Shown here piece after piece: positions 1 through 12,774 of a stretch of DNA of 64,000 bases. The DNA is from Canna indica (taxonomy: Eukaryota > Streptophyta > Magnoliopsida > Zingiberales > Cannaceae): assembly GCA_034359265.1 (NCBI GenBank), contig CP136890.1, forward strand, positions 1,800,501-1,864,500, given 5' to 3'. Both the position numbers and the translations under genes were made by a program. Every line of letters starts with the position of its first letter. Position 1 is the first letter of the stretch. The notes beneath the pieces are model-generated. The model searched no databases. It was not told where the DNA came from and saw only the letters and a program-made list of their open reading frames with translations.

Positions 1-276
1 TATCGGCGAAGTAATTGGCAGGCAAATCGTCGTTTTGTGGGCGGAGGGAATCAAGTACGAGCAGATGAAGACGAAGCGTGTGTTTTCTTTTGGGCGAGCG
101 CTTTGAGACTGTGAGCGTGTCAGTCGTCCACAGTAGAATGCACTCGTGTGCGTACTGCTATGCGAGTACGAACTGGCTAATAGTGGTTTCGAAGGACCCG
201 TGACCTGAGTGATGGTGTGAGGCCGCCACAAGTTGACAAGTTCACTCGCTAGTCTTCTTTCCATTAGGTTTATTTA
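1..276. other. left-edge sequence, no gene assigned
   Basis: The first 110 bases are more GC-rich than the rest of the flank and hold one short open frame on the + strand that enters from the left edge and stops near position 107. I do not recognise the peptide, so this may be the end of an upstream gene or chance. The remaining bases show nothing I can assign. Confidence 0.3.
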
Positions 277-299
277 TGGGCCGATAAAGCCCAAGCCCA
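277..299. promoter_or_regulatory. Site II element cluster of the first P2 gene
   Basis: TGGGCC at 277-282 is followed by two AGCCCA motifs (TGGGCT on the other strand) at 288-293 and 294-299. Clusters of TGGGCC/T (Site II, TCP-bound) next to a telo-box are known in plant promoters for ribosomal and other growth-linked genes. The cluster lies about 250 bases upstream of the ATG. It is outside the segment shared with the second P2 copy, so only the first copy has it. Confidence 0.6.
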
Positions 300-456
300 C
301 TACCTTTCAAATACCAACTATTCTATCGGCCTATTGGGTAAATATATATGAAGATAAATTAATTTTAGCCGATTAAAAAATTGTTTGTTCGATTCATACA
401 GCTACATAGGAATATGTTAAGGTCAAATTAGGCTGCGGACACAGCAGACGCAAGTT

Positions 457-465
457 CTAGGGTTT
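457..465 (-). promoter_or_regulatory. telo-box of the first P2 gene
   Basis: CTAGGGTTT (AAACCCTAG on the - strand) is a telo-box about 85 bases upstream of the start codon. Telo-boxes are typical of plant translation-machinery genes. The same motif stands at 4187-4195 before the second P2 copy, within a conserved block that also contains GCTGCGGAC and GCAGACGCAAG. Confidence 0.65.
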
Positions 466-549
466 TCATTTATAACAGCCGATCCTTTCGCGCATCGTCG
501 TGTCATAAACCTTGAGGTCTCGGCGGCGGCGGCAATTGTTCAAGCGAAG

Positions 550-1112
550 ATGAAGGTGATCGCAGCCTATCTGCTTGCCGTCCTTGGCGGCAACACCTGC
601 CCTTCCGCTGGAGATCTCAAATGTATTCTTGAATCAGGTAATCCCTCTCCAATTGTTGTTTCCCTTCCCTTCTCTGTGCTGTCGCGCTCGGTCTAGTCGC
701 CTGATTTCATTTGCTTGGTCGTAGTGGGAGCTGAGGTAGACGACGGAAGGATCGATTTTCTCTTGTCGGAAGTGAAGGGGAAGGATCTCGCGGAACTCAT
801 CGCAGCCGGAAGGGAGAAGTTCGCATCCGTCCCGTCAGGCGGCGGTGTGGCCGCCGTCGCTGTTGCCGCCACCGGCGGTGGTGGTGCCGCAGCAGCTGCG
901 GAGGAACCGAAGAAGGAAGAGAAGGTGGAGGAGAAGGAGGAATCCGACGATGTGAGCTTCTTAATCCCTCTCATTTGTGATAAAGAAAATTTATATATTT
1001 TTTCTTATGATTGAGCGAAAAAAGTCTCGCCCTTTTCGTTATAAGCGATCAATGTGTTGACTTGGTTCTTCTTGTGGTATTGCAGGATATGGGTTTCAGC
1101 TTGTTCGACTAA
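550..1112 (+). CDS. RPP2: 60S acidic ribosomal protein P2 (copy 1)
   Basis: This is a stalk protein of the large ribosomal subunit; P1/P2 dimers bind P0 and recruit translational GTPases. Exons are 550-637, 725-951 and 1086-1112, giving 113 residues, the normal plant P2 length. The protein starts [14 protein letters not shown], continues with a helical N-terminal dimerisation domain, an Ala/Gly-rich hinge (about residues 67-85) and an acidic Lys/Glu tail, and ends in the hallmark [17 protein letters not shown] C-terminus. The tiny third exon supplies DMGFSLFD. All introns are GT-AG and phases match. Site II and telo-box motifs lie upstream. It differs from the second copy at only two residues, Leu/Ile (GKDLAEL) and Thr/Pro (hinge). 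Function is certain from the family; expression is inferred. Confidence 0.96.
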
Positions 1113-2110
1113 AAAGTGATGTTATTGGGTACTGTTCATTTTTCACTTAGTCTCTTTTATGTTTCTGGTAATTTTAGTCTATGTTTAATGGTGTTAGATT
1201 TAAAAGAGGAACAGGGTGACTTGTCTCCTTGTCCTGTTATTTCATTTTGTATCAACCAAGGTGGATTTTATTCATGAACAAAGTGAGTTCAACTTTAGCT
1301 TTTGAAAAACTTCAAATTCATTCGTGTCTCTGGATACAGTTTTGTGTTGTAAACGTCTCAAATAGTTGTTTGATGCAAGATGTTTTATGGATTCAAGATG
1401 CATTTCTTCTACTCATCAATAAAAACATATGGATTCCATGATCTTGGTTGCTTGTGTTTAAACATATTACTTGTCTTCGGAACCTCATACTTGAAGTAAG
1501 GCACTGGATAAGAGGGGGTCGATGGATTAGATAATTTGGATTTTCCTTGTCCGGATAAGCCGTTTGGGTACACAGCATTATGCTTAACCTCTAGGCAGAA
1601 CCTTGTCAACTGGGATTCCTTTCTTGTGATTGTATTGTGTTATCCTGGTGGGCGTTTGATCTCTCATTGCCCGAGGTTCAAAGGGTCATTGTTCTCTCTC
1701 TTGACATCTTTGTCGTCATGAGACCGGGCAAGAGGCTTTGTGTTTTCCTCTTCTTGCTTTCACTTGATTTTATTATCCATGTGCGAAACAATCTGGGGAT
1801 TAGTTTTTGTCACCCTGAATGTTCAACTTTAATGGTATGTTTCGGTGTAGATAGGATATAAATAATGTTCTATTTACATTTTCTTTTCTTTTTTAATTCA
1901 TGCATTAAACTAATAATAGGTATTAATCTCATATTATGCCCTAACAGTCAGTTAGTCAGGTTACCCTCCGTGTGACTGTGTGAGTACTTATGAGATATCT
2001 AGAAGCAAGCACAGACTTTCGACACCTTAGATAGAAGAATAGGACAAAAGAGTGACAATAATATTAAGCTATTTTGGTTCTTTTCGGAAGTATCTAATAG
2101 ATGAAAGATC

Positions 2111-4130
2111 TCATGTGTTGGATTAATTGGAGAACCCTGTTTCGTCCATGCCTAGATCGAGATCCTACCAGGTGACTGGTGAACTACAATGTATGTCTCG
2201 AGCAATCGATCGAACATAAAAACTCAGATAGTGGAGCCGAGATCTTAATGCATGTACAATTACTCAAGACATGCATTATTTATGATCTTTTGTAGTAATG
2301 CATTATTTATGATAAATTTCATATAGAACTATAAATCTCAAGTATATATGTTTAATTATAATATTTTATTTTACGTTGAGTTACACTTGAATATGTGGAT
2401 ATTAAAATAATAATATATTTTATAAAACAATTAGGCTAATCGATTTTCAATTATTGACAAATTATTTACATTGTACTTTGAATAGTTTTTGTTATTAGTT
2501 ATGAATAAAAGGATAATTTTGTTATTAAATAATTCTTGTACTTAGTAACTTACTTATAACTAATAATATTTTGTTTCAAATTTAATTTTAATTGAATATA
2601 TTGTAATAATTTATATTTAATTTCATATAGTTTTTGTTATTTATTATAAATGAAACAAAAATCTTAGTTATATTTGTTTTGAAGGAAAAAAAAGTGAATT
2701 GGATTCATTGGCTTTGGCCAATATTGAACCACTGGATCAAATCCTGCCAATAGTGAATATTTCATGAACTTTCAGCATTTCATAAATCTATCTAAAATTT
2801 CCAATTTCCCAACATTATACATCGAAACTTTGAATAGCTAGCAATTAAAGTTGAGCCATTAACGTATCATCTAAAATTTTCATTAATTGATTAATTTTTT
2901 CAAATAAAATAACTATCAAATATATTTTTTACCCAATTACTACTACCTGGTTAGATTTTTGAAAGGACTTTAAAATACTTCCTAAACACACCATCAATAT
3001 GTTAACCTACAATTTTTGTATAAAATAATTATTAATAGGCTGTTTTTTACCTACTTACCATGTGGTTGAATTAAATATATTTGAAAAATATAAACTATTT
3101 TCTAGTCAGACGTTAAAATTAATATATTTGAAAGAATTTCAAGTATTTCCTAGCTACGTAATGACATTATAAGAAAGTAATTTTTAATGATATGCATTAC
3201 CAATTAACGAAAATTTGAATGATACTTTAATAACGTATATTTAATTATTAACAATATAAATATATATGTATAAATTAGGAAAAATAATATATATTTATGT
3301 CATATGATTACCCTATTTAACTTTAAAATCTATTGTTAATTTGTTATACACATTTCAGGTTCTTGGAATTTTTGATACATTTTTGTTGTAGTACAATCCT
3401 TCAGTAATGTGTTGATTTGAATTTGCTGCATTTTAACACGAGGAAAGTGCTTTTAAAAAAAATGATTTTATAAGATAATTATTAAAAATTGTACGCCCTT
3501 CCAAATATATGCACAATACGTATAAAATATTATAACTAGAGATTAAACTCATAATTCATTGACAACATATATATGATTTTTTGACTACTTAATTATGATT
3601 TTTAATCATAATTTTTTGACAACATATATAAAATATTCATTGACTACTTAATTAGGTCAACAAACACGATGAAATGTGATTAGTAATCACACGTAGCATA
3701 AAAAATATATATGATTTTTTTAAAATTAAATAAATTTCACCAAAATCAATTTAGAATATAATAATATGTAGTTGTGGTTTTTTTGAGTTAGAATATATGG
3801 ATTGTTAATATTATTTGCATGATTAAAATAATATATATGTACACAAAATTAATTTTATAAAAATTGAACATTTTGTGTTATTTAAAGTGTAGAAAATATT
3901 TCATATTTAATATTTATATAATCAGAGTTATGCCATTGTTAGTGTTTTATATTTTTGTAACCAAAATTAGATTTGAAATATTTCAGAAATGTGTTTAGGT
4001 TATTTTAGATAAAATATTAAAATGAAGATACTATTAATCATGCTTATCATTTAAAAATAATTTTCTTAATATTCAATAATTGTTTTTTTAATTTTAATTA
4101 CTATATTATTTATTTTAGTAACTTCATAAA
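2111..4130. other. AT-rich spacer between the P2 copies
   Basis: About 2 kb of strongly AT-rich sequence without a credible reading frame, tRNA or recognisable element. Several short motifs recur (TTGACTACTTAATTA, ACAACATATATA around 3560-3650), which suggests decayed repeat sequence. This spacer, not the Site II promoter, immediately precedes the second P2 copy. Confidence 0.6.
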
Positions 4131-5450
4131 ACTACATAGGAATATGTTAAGGTAAAACTAAGCTGCGGACCCAGCAGACGCAAGTTCTAGGGTTTGATGT
4201 TATAACGGCCTGCACATCTTCAGGTCACAAACCTTGAGGCCTTGGCAGCGGCGGCAACTGTGCTATCGAAGATGAAGGTGATCGCGGCTTATCTGCTTGC
4301 CGTTCTTGGCGGAAACACCTGCCCCTCCGCTGGAGATCTCAAATGTATTCTTGAATCAGGTAATCCCTCTTCAGATGTTGTTTCCCTTCCCTTCTCTGTG
4401 CCGTCGCGGTCGATCTAGTCGCCTGATTTCGTTTGATTGTTCGTAGTGGGGGCTGAGGTAGATGACGGAAGGATAGATTTTCTCCTGTCGGAAGTGAAGG
4501 GAAAGGATATCGCGGAACTCATCGCTGCCGGAAGGGAGAAGTTCGCGTCCGTCCCGTCAGGCGGCGGTGTGGCCGCCGTGGCTGTTGCCGCCCCCGGCGG
4601 TGGAGGTGCCGCAGCAGCTGCGGAGGAACCGAAGAAGGAAGAGAAGGTGGAGGAGAAGGAGGAATCCGACGATGTGAGCCTCTTAATCCCTCTCATTTGT
4701 GATGATAAAGTTTCATATTTTTCTTACGATCGAGGGATAAAGTCTCTGCTTTCTTCGTTATTACCGATTAATAATTTGATTTTGTTCTACTCATGTTATT
4801 GCAGGATATGGGTTTCAGCTTGTTCGACTAAAGTGGTGTCATGTCCTACTTTTCATATTTTTATGTTCCGGGTAATCTTAGTCTATGTTTTTTGATGTTA
4901 GATTGAAAAGAGGAGCAGGGTGATTTGTTTCCTTGTCCTGTTATCTTATTCTTGTATCGACTGAGTAGATTTCATTAATGAATGGAGCGAGTTCAACTTT
5001 ACTTTTTGGAAGGACTTTCATTTGTGGTTCTGGCTATGGATGATTGAATTCTAGGTGAACATTAAATTGCCTTTGGCTATGGATGATTGAATGATGTTAT
5101 TGTTTTGGCTTAGTTTTTGTTTGTGAACGACTCAATAATTTGTTTGGTGCAAGATGTTTTATGCATCATCATGCCCAATTTGCAAAATCCTTAAAAAGTA
5201 TGGATGCTATAATCTTGGTTGCTTTTAGTGAAATATATTGTTGTCTTAGAAACTGCTATATTTACTTTAGAAATTCGGTTGTTGCATTGTTACCCTCAAT
5301 ATATGGGAACCTGTTCACGAGTAGAGCAGCCCTGAAGCAAGCACAGGCCTTCCTCCTTGTCCTTGGAAGTTAGAAGAACAGAAAAGAATGGCAACAATCT
5401 TAGCTATTTTTGTGTTTATGACTAGAAGGATGTTTTCATGAGATCTCATC
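4131..5450 (+). repeat. tandem segmental duplication, copy 2
   Basis: This is the partner of 401-2110. The upstream homology ends about 140 bases before the ATG, retaining the telo-box (4187-4195) but not the Site II cluster. Downstream similarity fades near 5450, after AGAACAG-AAAGAATGGCAACAAT. Confidence 0.75.
4272..4831 (+). CDS. RPP2: 60S acidic ribosomal protein P2 (copy 2)
   Basis: Tandem paralogue of the first P2 gene with identical architecture: exons 4272-4359, 4447-4673 and 4805-4831, 113 residues. Exon lengths (88, 227 and 27) equal those of copy 1. It has the dimerisation domain, Ala/Gly hinge, acidic run and the DMGFSLFD end encoded by the small last exon. It carries GKDIAEL and a Pro-Gly hinge where copy 1 has GKDLAEL and Thr-Gly. 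The frame is intact and substitutions are mostly silent, so purifying selection after duplication is likely. The promoter keeps the telo-box but is preceded by AT-rich spacer, so output may be lower or differently regulated than copy 1; this is inference. Confidence 0.95.
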
Positions 5451-6478
5451 AGATAAGGCTCGTGGCAAAAATGCAATGCAGTTATTTTTCTTGAACGTGC
5501 CAATCTATTTGGAGGCAAGGTTTCAACTGAAGATAAGGTAAATACATCGATTAAAGTTAAGTTTCAGGAACATCGTAGCTCGACTAACATGAAAGTTGAC
5601 GTTCAAAGCTTATTTGTTTACTGATATATTGCAGAGCATTATAAATAGTTTGAACGTTCTTTAACGATGCGCCACAGTAGCTTTGGTTCATTTGAACTAT
5701 TGCATGAGATTTCGCATCTCATGCAAAAGCTTAAAACGAGTCTGTTATTATAGAATGAGTTTGAATGACCTTGATGTGTTTTTTGATAATTACCGCAACG
5801 GATTTTATGAAATCGACTATTCTATTTTTATAAGAAAGACATACAAATAAAGGAAAAAATCCCGGTAAATCTAAAATATAACGCACACATTGTCTGAAAG
5901 AAAAATTCAAAAGATTAAGCTGTTGCGTCCATTTGGAAAAACAAAAAAGGAACTCACGAAAACGCTGAAAAATAATTATTACATATACAGATAGGAACAA
6001 TGATTTCAATGTAAAACACAAGGGCATTTAAAATGAAATAAAATACCAAATAGCGTTAAGTATAAAGGAGTCACAGAAATTCCTCGGCAGATTAGACGGC
6101 AGCCACTAAAAACAGATATATACTGGAAGCCACAACATTGTACTGTACATATGTCATTATATAGTAATCCAAGCAAGTTAAGAGAAAATAACTTGATTGA
6201 ACATGCTAAACGTGAAACTATGCATGTACACCAGGAATCATGATAGCGATTACATCTTAGTTCTGAACCAATAAAATATTGGGAGGTATTTTTGAACCAA
6301 AGATGTCAGGGGTCCTTTAAAGCTTAACCATGTTCCCATGTTTCATATACACACGATATCATACTTGACGAAGACACTCCAACAAACCAACTAATACTGT
6401 TATTGACGAGGGCGAATATAGAACAGATACTACCTTAGTCTTGATAAAAGATCCAAGCTGCAAGACAGCCATAAGCAA
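5451..6478. other. intergenic region between P2 copy 2 and RMD5
   Basis: I see no gene. The part nearest 6478 is probably the 3' UTR of the leftward-transcribed RMD5 gene. A 10-bp inverted repeat (GCATGAGATT...ATCTCATGC) occurs near 5703-5724. Confidence 0.5.
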
Positions 6479-7633
6479 CTAAAAGTGTAGTTGCCTACAT
6501 TGATTTGAACTTGCTTCTAACGGGCAATAAGGACACTTGAAAGCGCGAGTGTTGTTCTTGGAGAGTTTCGCTATTGATTGCTTGGAAAGCACATGCCCGC
6601 AAGGCATCAACATTGGTGGATTCTCATCACTTGCTTGTTCCCTTAGCACTGGACAAACAAATATTGAGTGAAACTGAAATTCACTCCCAAGGTCAACAGG
6701 AACCGGGAGCTGCTTCATTGCCTGCCACTCCTGTTTTCTGGCCATCACACTTTCTAGCTTCAGAAGTGTCGGTAGTCCTTGCACACCTGCCCCTATCGTG
6801 ACACTAAGTGGGCTTTGATAAGAATGACCCAAATGGCTACAGAACTGCTGGATGAACTCCTCAGCTAGCTTCTCCCAGTGGTTGGGGGACATAAAATCAG
6901 CATAGGGGGATTCATGAAGCCTGCCAGGCCACAAGAGACAGCCCATAAGCTTTGGGATCTCAACCTTGTGAGCTGAAGCAAAAGGAGCCAGATACTTCTT
7001 AGCATAATTGATTGCCACCTGACGCTTACTGCCATTTTGTAATATCTCCACAAACTGCAGTTGATGAAGCTTTAGTTCAAGATTTGAACCATTCTGCATT
7101 AGCCATTCACTCTGCTTCGAAGCCCAACTAAGAGCAGGTTCAAGATTCCTACACCTCATAGCCTCGAGTATCTTATACATGTCCAGGAAAGGGGATTTCA
7201 GAGCAGAGGCTTCTGGTTCATTTGCCTCTCTTATAAAGCAGTCACCGAGATCAAACAGGCCCTGACGATAAAAATGGCTTGCAATAATCTGATTCACTAT
7301 ACGGACATCAAAATCTACATTTCGGTGAGCTTTCGATATATCCGGAATAAAATTCTTCTCCAGTAATCTCACATATTTGCCAAGTGTAACATTCAGATCC
7401 TTTTGAAGAACCTCCAGTTGGTTCATTGGGGCAATCTCATTAAGCTTTGCCTTCAGATCAACCAATATGGATTTTGGGTCAGAGCAGCTGATATTCTCAG
7501 TTGACTGAATCTTTGTCATTGCCTGCTCAATCTCTAGTCCAATTTGGTCAACTAGTTCCTGAGTCTTAGAAGAAGAAAGCTTCTGCTTCTTATGAACTCG
7601 GTCAAATGCATCTTGTATCTTATCAAGCTCCAT
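6479..7633 (-). CDS. RMD5: RMD5/RMND5-type E3 ubiquitin ligase subunit
   Basis: Orthologue of yeast Rmd5/Gid2 and human RMND5A, the RING subunit of the GID/CTLH ubiquitin ligase complex. One intact coding exon gives 384 residues, the usual family size. Visible domains are an N-terminal coiled segment (1-105), LisH-like helices (about 110-145, IVNQIIASHFYRQGLFDLG), CTLH/CRA helices (about 148-330) and a C-terminal degenerate RING with CPVLREQ, PCGH and CPYC (about 330-375), ending QLHF as in homologues. An acceptor (TGCAG, exon edge 7660) lies 27 bases before the ATG, so the leader is interrupted by an intron. Its upstream exon may be the ESP1-like leader copy at about 12.9 kb, which is inference. 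Catalytic partners (MAEA, RANBPM homologues) are not in this window. Confidence 0.93.
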   Translation of the reverse strand: MELDKIQDAFDRVHKKQKLSSSKTQELVDQIGLEIEQAMTKIQSTENISCSDPKSILVDLKAKLNEIAPMNQLEVLQKDLNVTLGKYVRLLEKNFIPDISKAHRNVDFDVRIVNQIIASHFYRQGLFDLGDCFIREANEPEASALKSPFLDMYKILEAMRCRNLEPALSWASKQSEWLMQNGSNLELKLHQLQFVEILQNGSKRQVAINYAKKYLAPFASAHKVEIPKLMGCLLWPGRLHESPYADFMSPNHWEKLAEEFIQQFCSHLGHSYQSPLSVTIGAGVQGLPTLLKLESVMARKQEWQAMKQLPVPVDLGSEFQFHSIFVCPVLREQASDENPPMLMPCGHVLSKQSIAKLSKNNTRAFKCPYCPLEASSNQCRQLHF

Positions 7634-7660
7634 TTCTTTTTTGAAGCCACTTATCTACTC

Positions 7661-10600
7661 CTGCATCACACCAACCATGAATCAAAAATTTGAATTATGA
7701 GCATATATTGGGATCACAATATGCCCAGTTAATGTAACAGTATAGGGAAGATCTTTAGAACTTTGGAAGAGGAAATATGAACTATTCAAGTATATACAGC
7801 AAATACAAATGTCAAGTCCTCACAACTAGGCATATGGAAGCACTACAGTTTTCTTCTCTCAAAATGGCATGTAGGAGTTCCCATTTGACCCAAGTTATGT
7901 TGTTGAAACTATTAAACTGACTATTGAAGCAAATTAAACAGGCAAAAAATTATTTAAAGGTAATCACCTGGGTTACTACATCTACCCATTTGACCTTTCC
8001 AAATTCATGCTCCCTTATGGCCTCCTATTTACATTGTATATTGATAAGTGCTAACCCTAGATATCAAAAAAGCCATAAAGTCTCATCTAGACCATGTCCT
8101 GATCATCTATCCATTTGACCTTTCCAAATTCTCTAACATGGAAGCTGCATTTATTTATAAAGTAAAATCATGAAATGTCATGCCAAATAAGAACAATTGT
8201 AATTCCTTATTTGACTGAACAATCACTCCTTGCATTCTTCCTCTTTGAGAATTCTCTTTATCAATGAGTTGTATTGTTACTAAACCCACCTTTGCTATCT
8301 TTTTGCTATGTGCAACTCTTTGCAAAATTTGGAGCTCCATAACCTTATAAACAATTTGACATTTGCAATAACTTTGCTGGCTTTTTGCTTTGATGGCTTT
8401 TTTGCACATCATGTAAGGATACATTGTAGAATAAATATTTAGCCAATTTTCTTAATTCACTAAGAGAGACAGTTTTGCAGGTTAGCTACTTTAAGACAGT
8501 GTAATATAGTAATATACCCAATAATTCATTTTAGTAGTCAATAATTATTACTATAGAAATTGATCTTAATGAAAGAATAGATTGTGCCCCTTGTAATGTA
8601 TAAAGCTTTTAGGTGTAACACATGGATAAAAAAATTTAAGACATGTTATCAATCAAAAATGTGCCAACCCTTTTGTTAACAAGGTCATTCCATAGCACCT
8701 ACGAATGTCCAGACAAATATCATTTTAAATATTTTATGTTGACAAAAACACAGCCACTGTGATAGGATGCATGTCACATGGACAAGAAAACAAAATTGTA
8801 CGGGTACATCTCGATAAAAGAATCTAAGTGGAAGAAATAAGATATATTGAAGAGATATATCTTAGATAAGTTATTCATAGGTCACATACATATCAATACT
8901 TGTTTACAAGAAAAGAAACAGAATGATACTAAATAACAACTTACACTGACTAGCACTATTTTGTTCATGACAGAATTTCTGTCTTTTAAACTATATAACA
9001 CTCAAATAAAATTAAAATGGCCCAGGCTTTAGCTTTAACAGTTTGGTAATCTGGATGTTACCCAGTGGTTATGCCAAAAAAAATTGATACACCAAATTAA
9101 CAATAAACTACGAAATCAATCTAAAGTCATATGCCCTTAAAGATTCTACTCCAAAACTAGTTAAAATATAATGCCCAAAGAAATGTATCCAAATCCAACA
9201 TTATGCCTCCATTGTTCTTTTATAATGGACAGGGCATATACCAGAGGGATCAGTTGGCACCTCGGCTTGGTTTCAGCTATTAAAAGTTTGGCAGTCTCCA
9301 TGTTACCCAATGGTCATGCCAAAAACAACTGATACACCAAATTAACAATAAACTACAGAATCAATCTAGTCATTTTCCTTTGATGATTCTACTCCAACAC
9401 TAGTTGAAATATAATGCCCAAAGAAATGTATCTAAACCCAACATTATGCCTCCATTGTTCTTTTACAATGGACAAAGGCATGTACCAGGGCGATCAATCA
9501 GCACCTCCGCTATGAAGTCAGATGCCTCAACCACCATGGACAGGGATGTTCTGGCAAACCTTAGCCTTAGTACATCAAATGAAAGAAGGAAGAACCTTAG
9601 TCTTTATTACCTTTATGGATAACACACACAATAGAGGAACCTTAGTCTTGGTTACATAAAGAAAAAGAACATTCCCAATGGACATCATAAAAATCATAAA
9701 GCATGTTAATGAGCTGATCCATAAAGAGTGAAAAGAAAAAAGAACATGACAAATTAAGAGCATAAAGAAGATCTGCAAAGAAAAAAAACAGTGTGCTTCA
9801 ATAATCAGGCTATCAGCAGGGTTACAGGATGGTGCTTCCAAATTGTAGCTCTAATAGATTTGACTTGTAAGCATTTAAGGTTATCTGCATACTTTAGCAT
9901 GCCTAATAGTCTATTCAAATGCATGTATAAGCCATTTCCTCAACTTTCTAAATGTTCCAACTATGTTTCATTATCCAAGAGTCACCTTCTTAACTATATG
10001 CTGTAAGGCAACTTTCACAAATCTTCAGGCTTCTTGGTTTTCGTTTTAAGGCATATTTTTCAGATATATAGTAAGAAACATACCACAGTTCCTCTAGTTA
10101 TGAAAACAACTAAGCATTTTATAGAGCCATAAAAACTCCAAGCCCAAATCCCTGGTTTCCCCATAATATGAACTAGGTTCCACGTAAAAAAAAAGGAAAA
10201 GATTAGAACTATGACTACCAAACCCAAATCCCTGGCTTGTTGGCCACCCACCACGCACAGAACTTGCATCAGTGGTCCACTTCCATCAGGCACAAAGGAT
10301 AAAGGAGGAACTCATCAACAGCTGAACTTGTATGACTACCCAAGGAATCCAAGTTTAGTGAAATGCAGGAAAAGATGGTGAACCAGCTATCAAACACAAC
10401 AGTATTTTTAAGAACTAGCAATATAAGTTGAGTACTTATTAAGAACCAGCTATCAAACACCCCATCCTTCTTTTCATTCCCATTTTAATTGGAAAAGATG
10501 GTGAACCCTCGTTCCAATATTGATCAGAATGCAAGGCACATCGAGACATGGTAAAATCAGTTACATAACTCAATAAGCCCACACCAGAAATTTTAAAATG

Positions 10601-12774
10601 TCCATGATGATAAAAGACACTTCCCAAGATCATAGGCATGGCTACCAAAAATTTTTAAATTGAGCAAACATGCCACAGTTTACAGAAACATTATGAGCAA
10701 TATGAAAAAAGTACTGAAGGATCCTGATTGGAAAGACTCCTAGAGACATGACCTCAATCTTGAGTAATACAACAAAACCAACAAGCTATCATAAGTAAAA
10801 GAAGTATGAATTTGGATAACTAGAAACGGTAGTGAATATTTCCAAACTAAACAATTGCTCTACCGAATATAATTTTACTTATGAATCCTATAATTTCCAA
10901 ACAGCATATAATCAGAATATATAATTTCTCCGGAAGATTATTAAGATTATTTGTAGATATTGGCACTCACCTTCTTTACAGATTAAGGGAAATAAGTAAT
11001 GAGTAACAGTGTAGCAATAAAGAAGGTGATAGAAGCTAAGAATGGAAAATAATTAAAAAAACAAAAAAAATGATTGTGTGTTATTTTTTCTTTTACATCG
11101 TTCTTTTAGTAGAAACTTCCTTTTACACATGTGGCCATTAGGCAGTGTCTCCCCACAAAAACCATAACCTGCCCTGTGATACTCACTTTCTCAATGCTAT
11201 GATCATTATGGTGATTGTTTTGTTTAGAAACGCAAAGGAAAGTTGCTGGTAGAAACTTCTCCAAACTTTTATCTCATGAATAAATGAAATATTCTAGATT
11301 TGATAATAAAATATAGATCCCAAGGTGATCAAGACATTTAACAGAGATCTTGCCAATCTGTGTTCAGATCCAGCGAAGATCAAGACATCGCCTAACAGGT
11401 ATGGACGAGGAAGTCGCATTTGTGCTCAGGTTTGGACATTGTTGCTTACCACCTTTCGCCGGGAGAGGAAGTGCCACACTCTACTAGGGCTTGTGCGAAT
11501 GGTGGAGGTAAATGATAGTAGATCATGAGTTTTATCCATGGATAAGGGAAGAAGTTGAGTTCAGGCTATTTTCAGGCTTGTCATTCGTTGCTGTGTTTTC
11601 ATTGAAACTCAAAGGCTTTAGTTTGTTTAATGTGACAGGATTTCGATTTCAATCAGAAAAGAGCATGATACAAGTCCTAGCAGAAATCCTATTATGCTTA
11701 TGTAGCAACCTCGGTAAGAAGCTCAGAGAATACCTGATTTCCTAATCCTGTGATATTTTAGCTCCGAATAAAGAAGTTGGATCATAGATTCATAATAATT
11801 TAATATATAAAAATAAATCATTTTTATTTGCAACAGCTTATGATATTAAAAATATATAATTGATTTTAAAAACATGTAACAGAGTTTTTTAAAAAATCGG
11901 CATAATGTCACCTAAAAACATATATTTGCTATGGATATATTCATTTGATTTAAAGCATGGAAGTTTGAGTTTTAGCATTATTGAGATTTTCATGTGAAAT
12001 TTGATGCCATCAAGGAAGTCAAATCGCATCACATTAGAAATGGAAGCATGGTACCAAAAGATAATGACAGTGACAACTTCAGCAGTCGAATCATGTTTTA
12101 CTTGATTGATACTAGCCATGTTCTAAAAAATCGCCAGAAAAAGATAAAAGGAAAATAAAAACTCAAACGCAAGCACAAAGTCGTACAAAGACTTAATGGA
12201 CATGATTGATATTAGCCACGTTCATATCAAATGCTAATTGATAGCCATTTTAACAGATTTTGTTGTAGCTTACAATTGCTGCACAATGCACATTTCTAAA
12301 ATAGACACTGAACGTGCTCCTTTACAGAACCAAAGTTGTGATAGTACTTCTTTGCAAACAAAGAAAATCACATAAAATTAAGAAATTATGATGTTTCTAA
12401 TTATTTTCCTTGCTTTTTTAAGGGTAAAGTTTTGAAGGGCTCAACTATTGAAGAATGTTATAGAGCTAATAATTTATTGTGATGATGAAATTATTAGTTT
12501 TTGTTGATTTTTATATTTTTATGATGGTGAGAAAAATAATTAACCTCGATTGATGATTGATTATGCATAATTTAATAAATTACTAATTAATATTTGTTTT
12601 AAAATACAAAATATCACATAACTGAAAAATCATACACATCGCGTGTGCCAGTTGCTTGCAATAACAATTGAATTCGATGCATAATTAAATAATTCGAGCC
12701 TGACTTCCGAATATAACGGCACAACAAGAAACAAATTGTTTTTTGTTTCCCATCAAACTGCGTTAATGATAACA
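7661..12774. other. probable long leader intron / upstream region of RMD5
   Basis: About 5 kb without a convincing coding exon. A splice acceptor at 7660 shows that at least part is a 5' UTR intron of RMD5. It contains the tandem duplication at 9025-9513. If the leader exon at 12.9 kb is used, the whole stretch is one intron of about 5.2 kb. A less AT-rich patch at 11330-11530 could be another leader exon, but I could not support it. Confidence 0.45.
9025..9513. repeat. direct tandem duplication, unit about 245 bp
   Basis: Two adjacent diverged copies, about 9025-9268 and 9269-9513. Each contains the blocks AGTTTGG, ATGTTACCCA-TGGT, CACCAAATTAACAATAAACT and TATGCCTCCATTGTTCTTTT in the same order. 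No coding content. Confidence 0.85.

Larger units (their letters stand above)
401..2110 (+). repeat. tandem segmental duplication, copy 1
   Basis: Similarity to 4131-5450 begins at CTACATAGGAATATGTTAAGG and runs through the leader, all three exons, both introns and several hundred bases downstream (for example the ATCTTGGTTGCTT and GAAGCAAGCACAG blocks). Relative to copy 2, this copy carries about 450 extra bases around 1495-1950, either an insertion here or a deletion there. I recognise nothing in that extra block. Confidence 0.75.

Noticed and set aside
693..974. Ser/Ala/Pro-rich - strand frames over both P2 second exons
   Set aside because: Complement of the Ala/Gly/Glu-rich P2 hinge and tail; the + strand genes are complete and spliced correctly.
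11325..11745. Two overlapping + strand frames in a less AT-rich patch
   Set aside because: No recognisable domain, no consistent splice structure and mixed base composition; it could be a leader exon of RMD5, but nothing supports coding.
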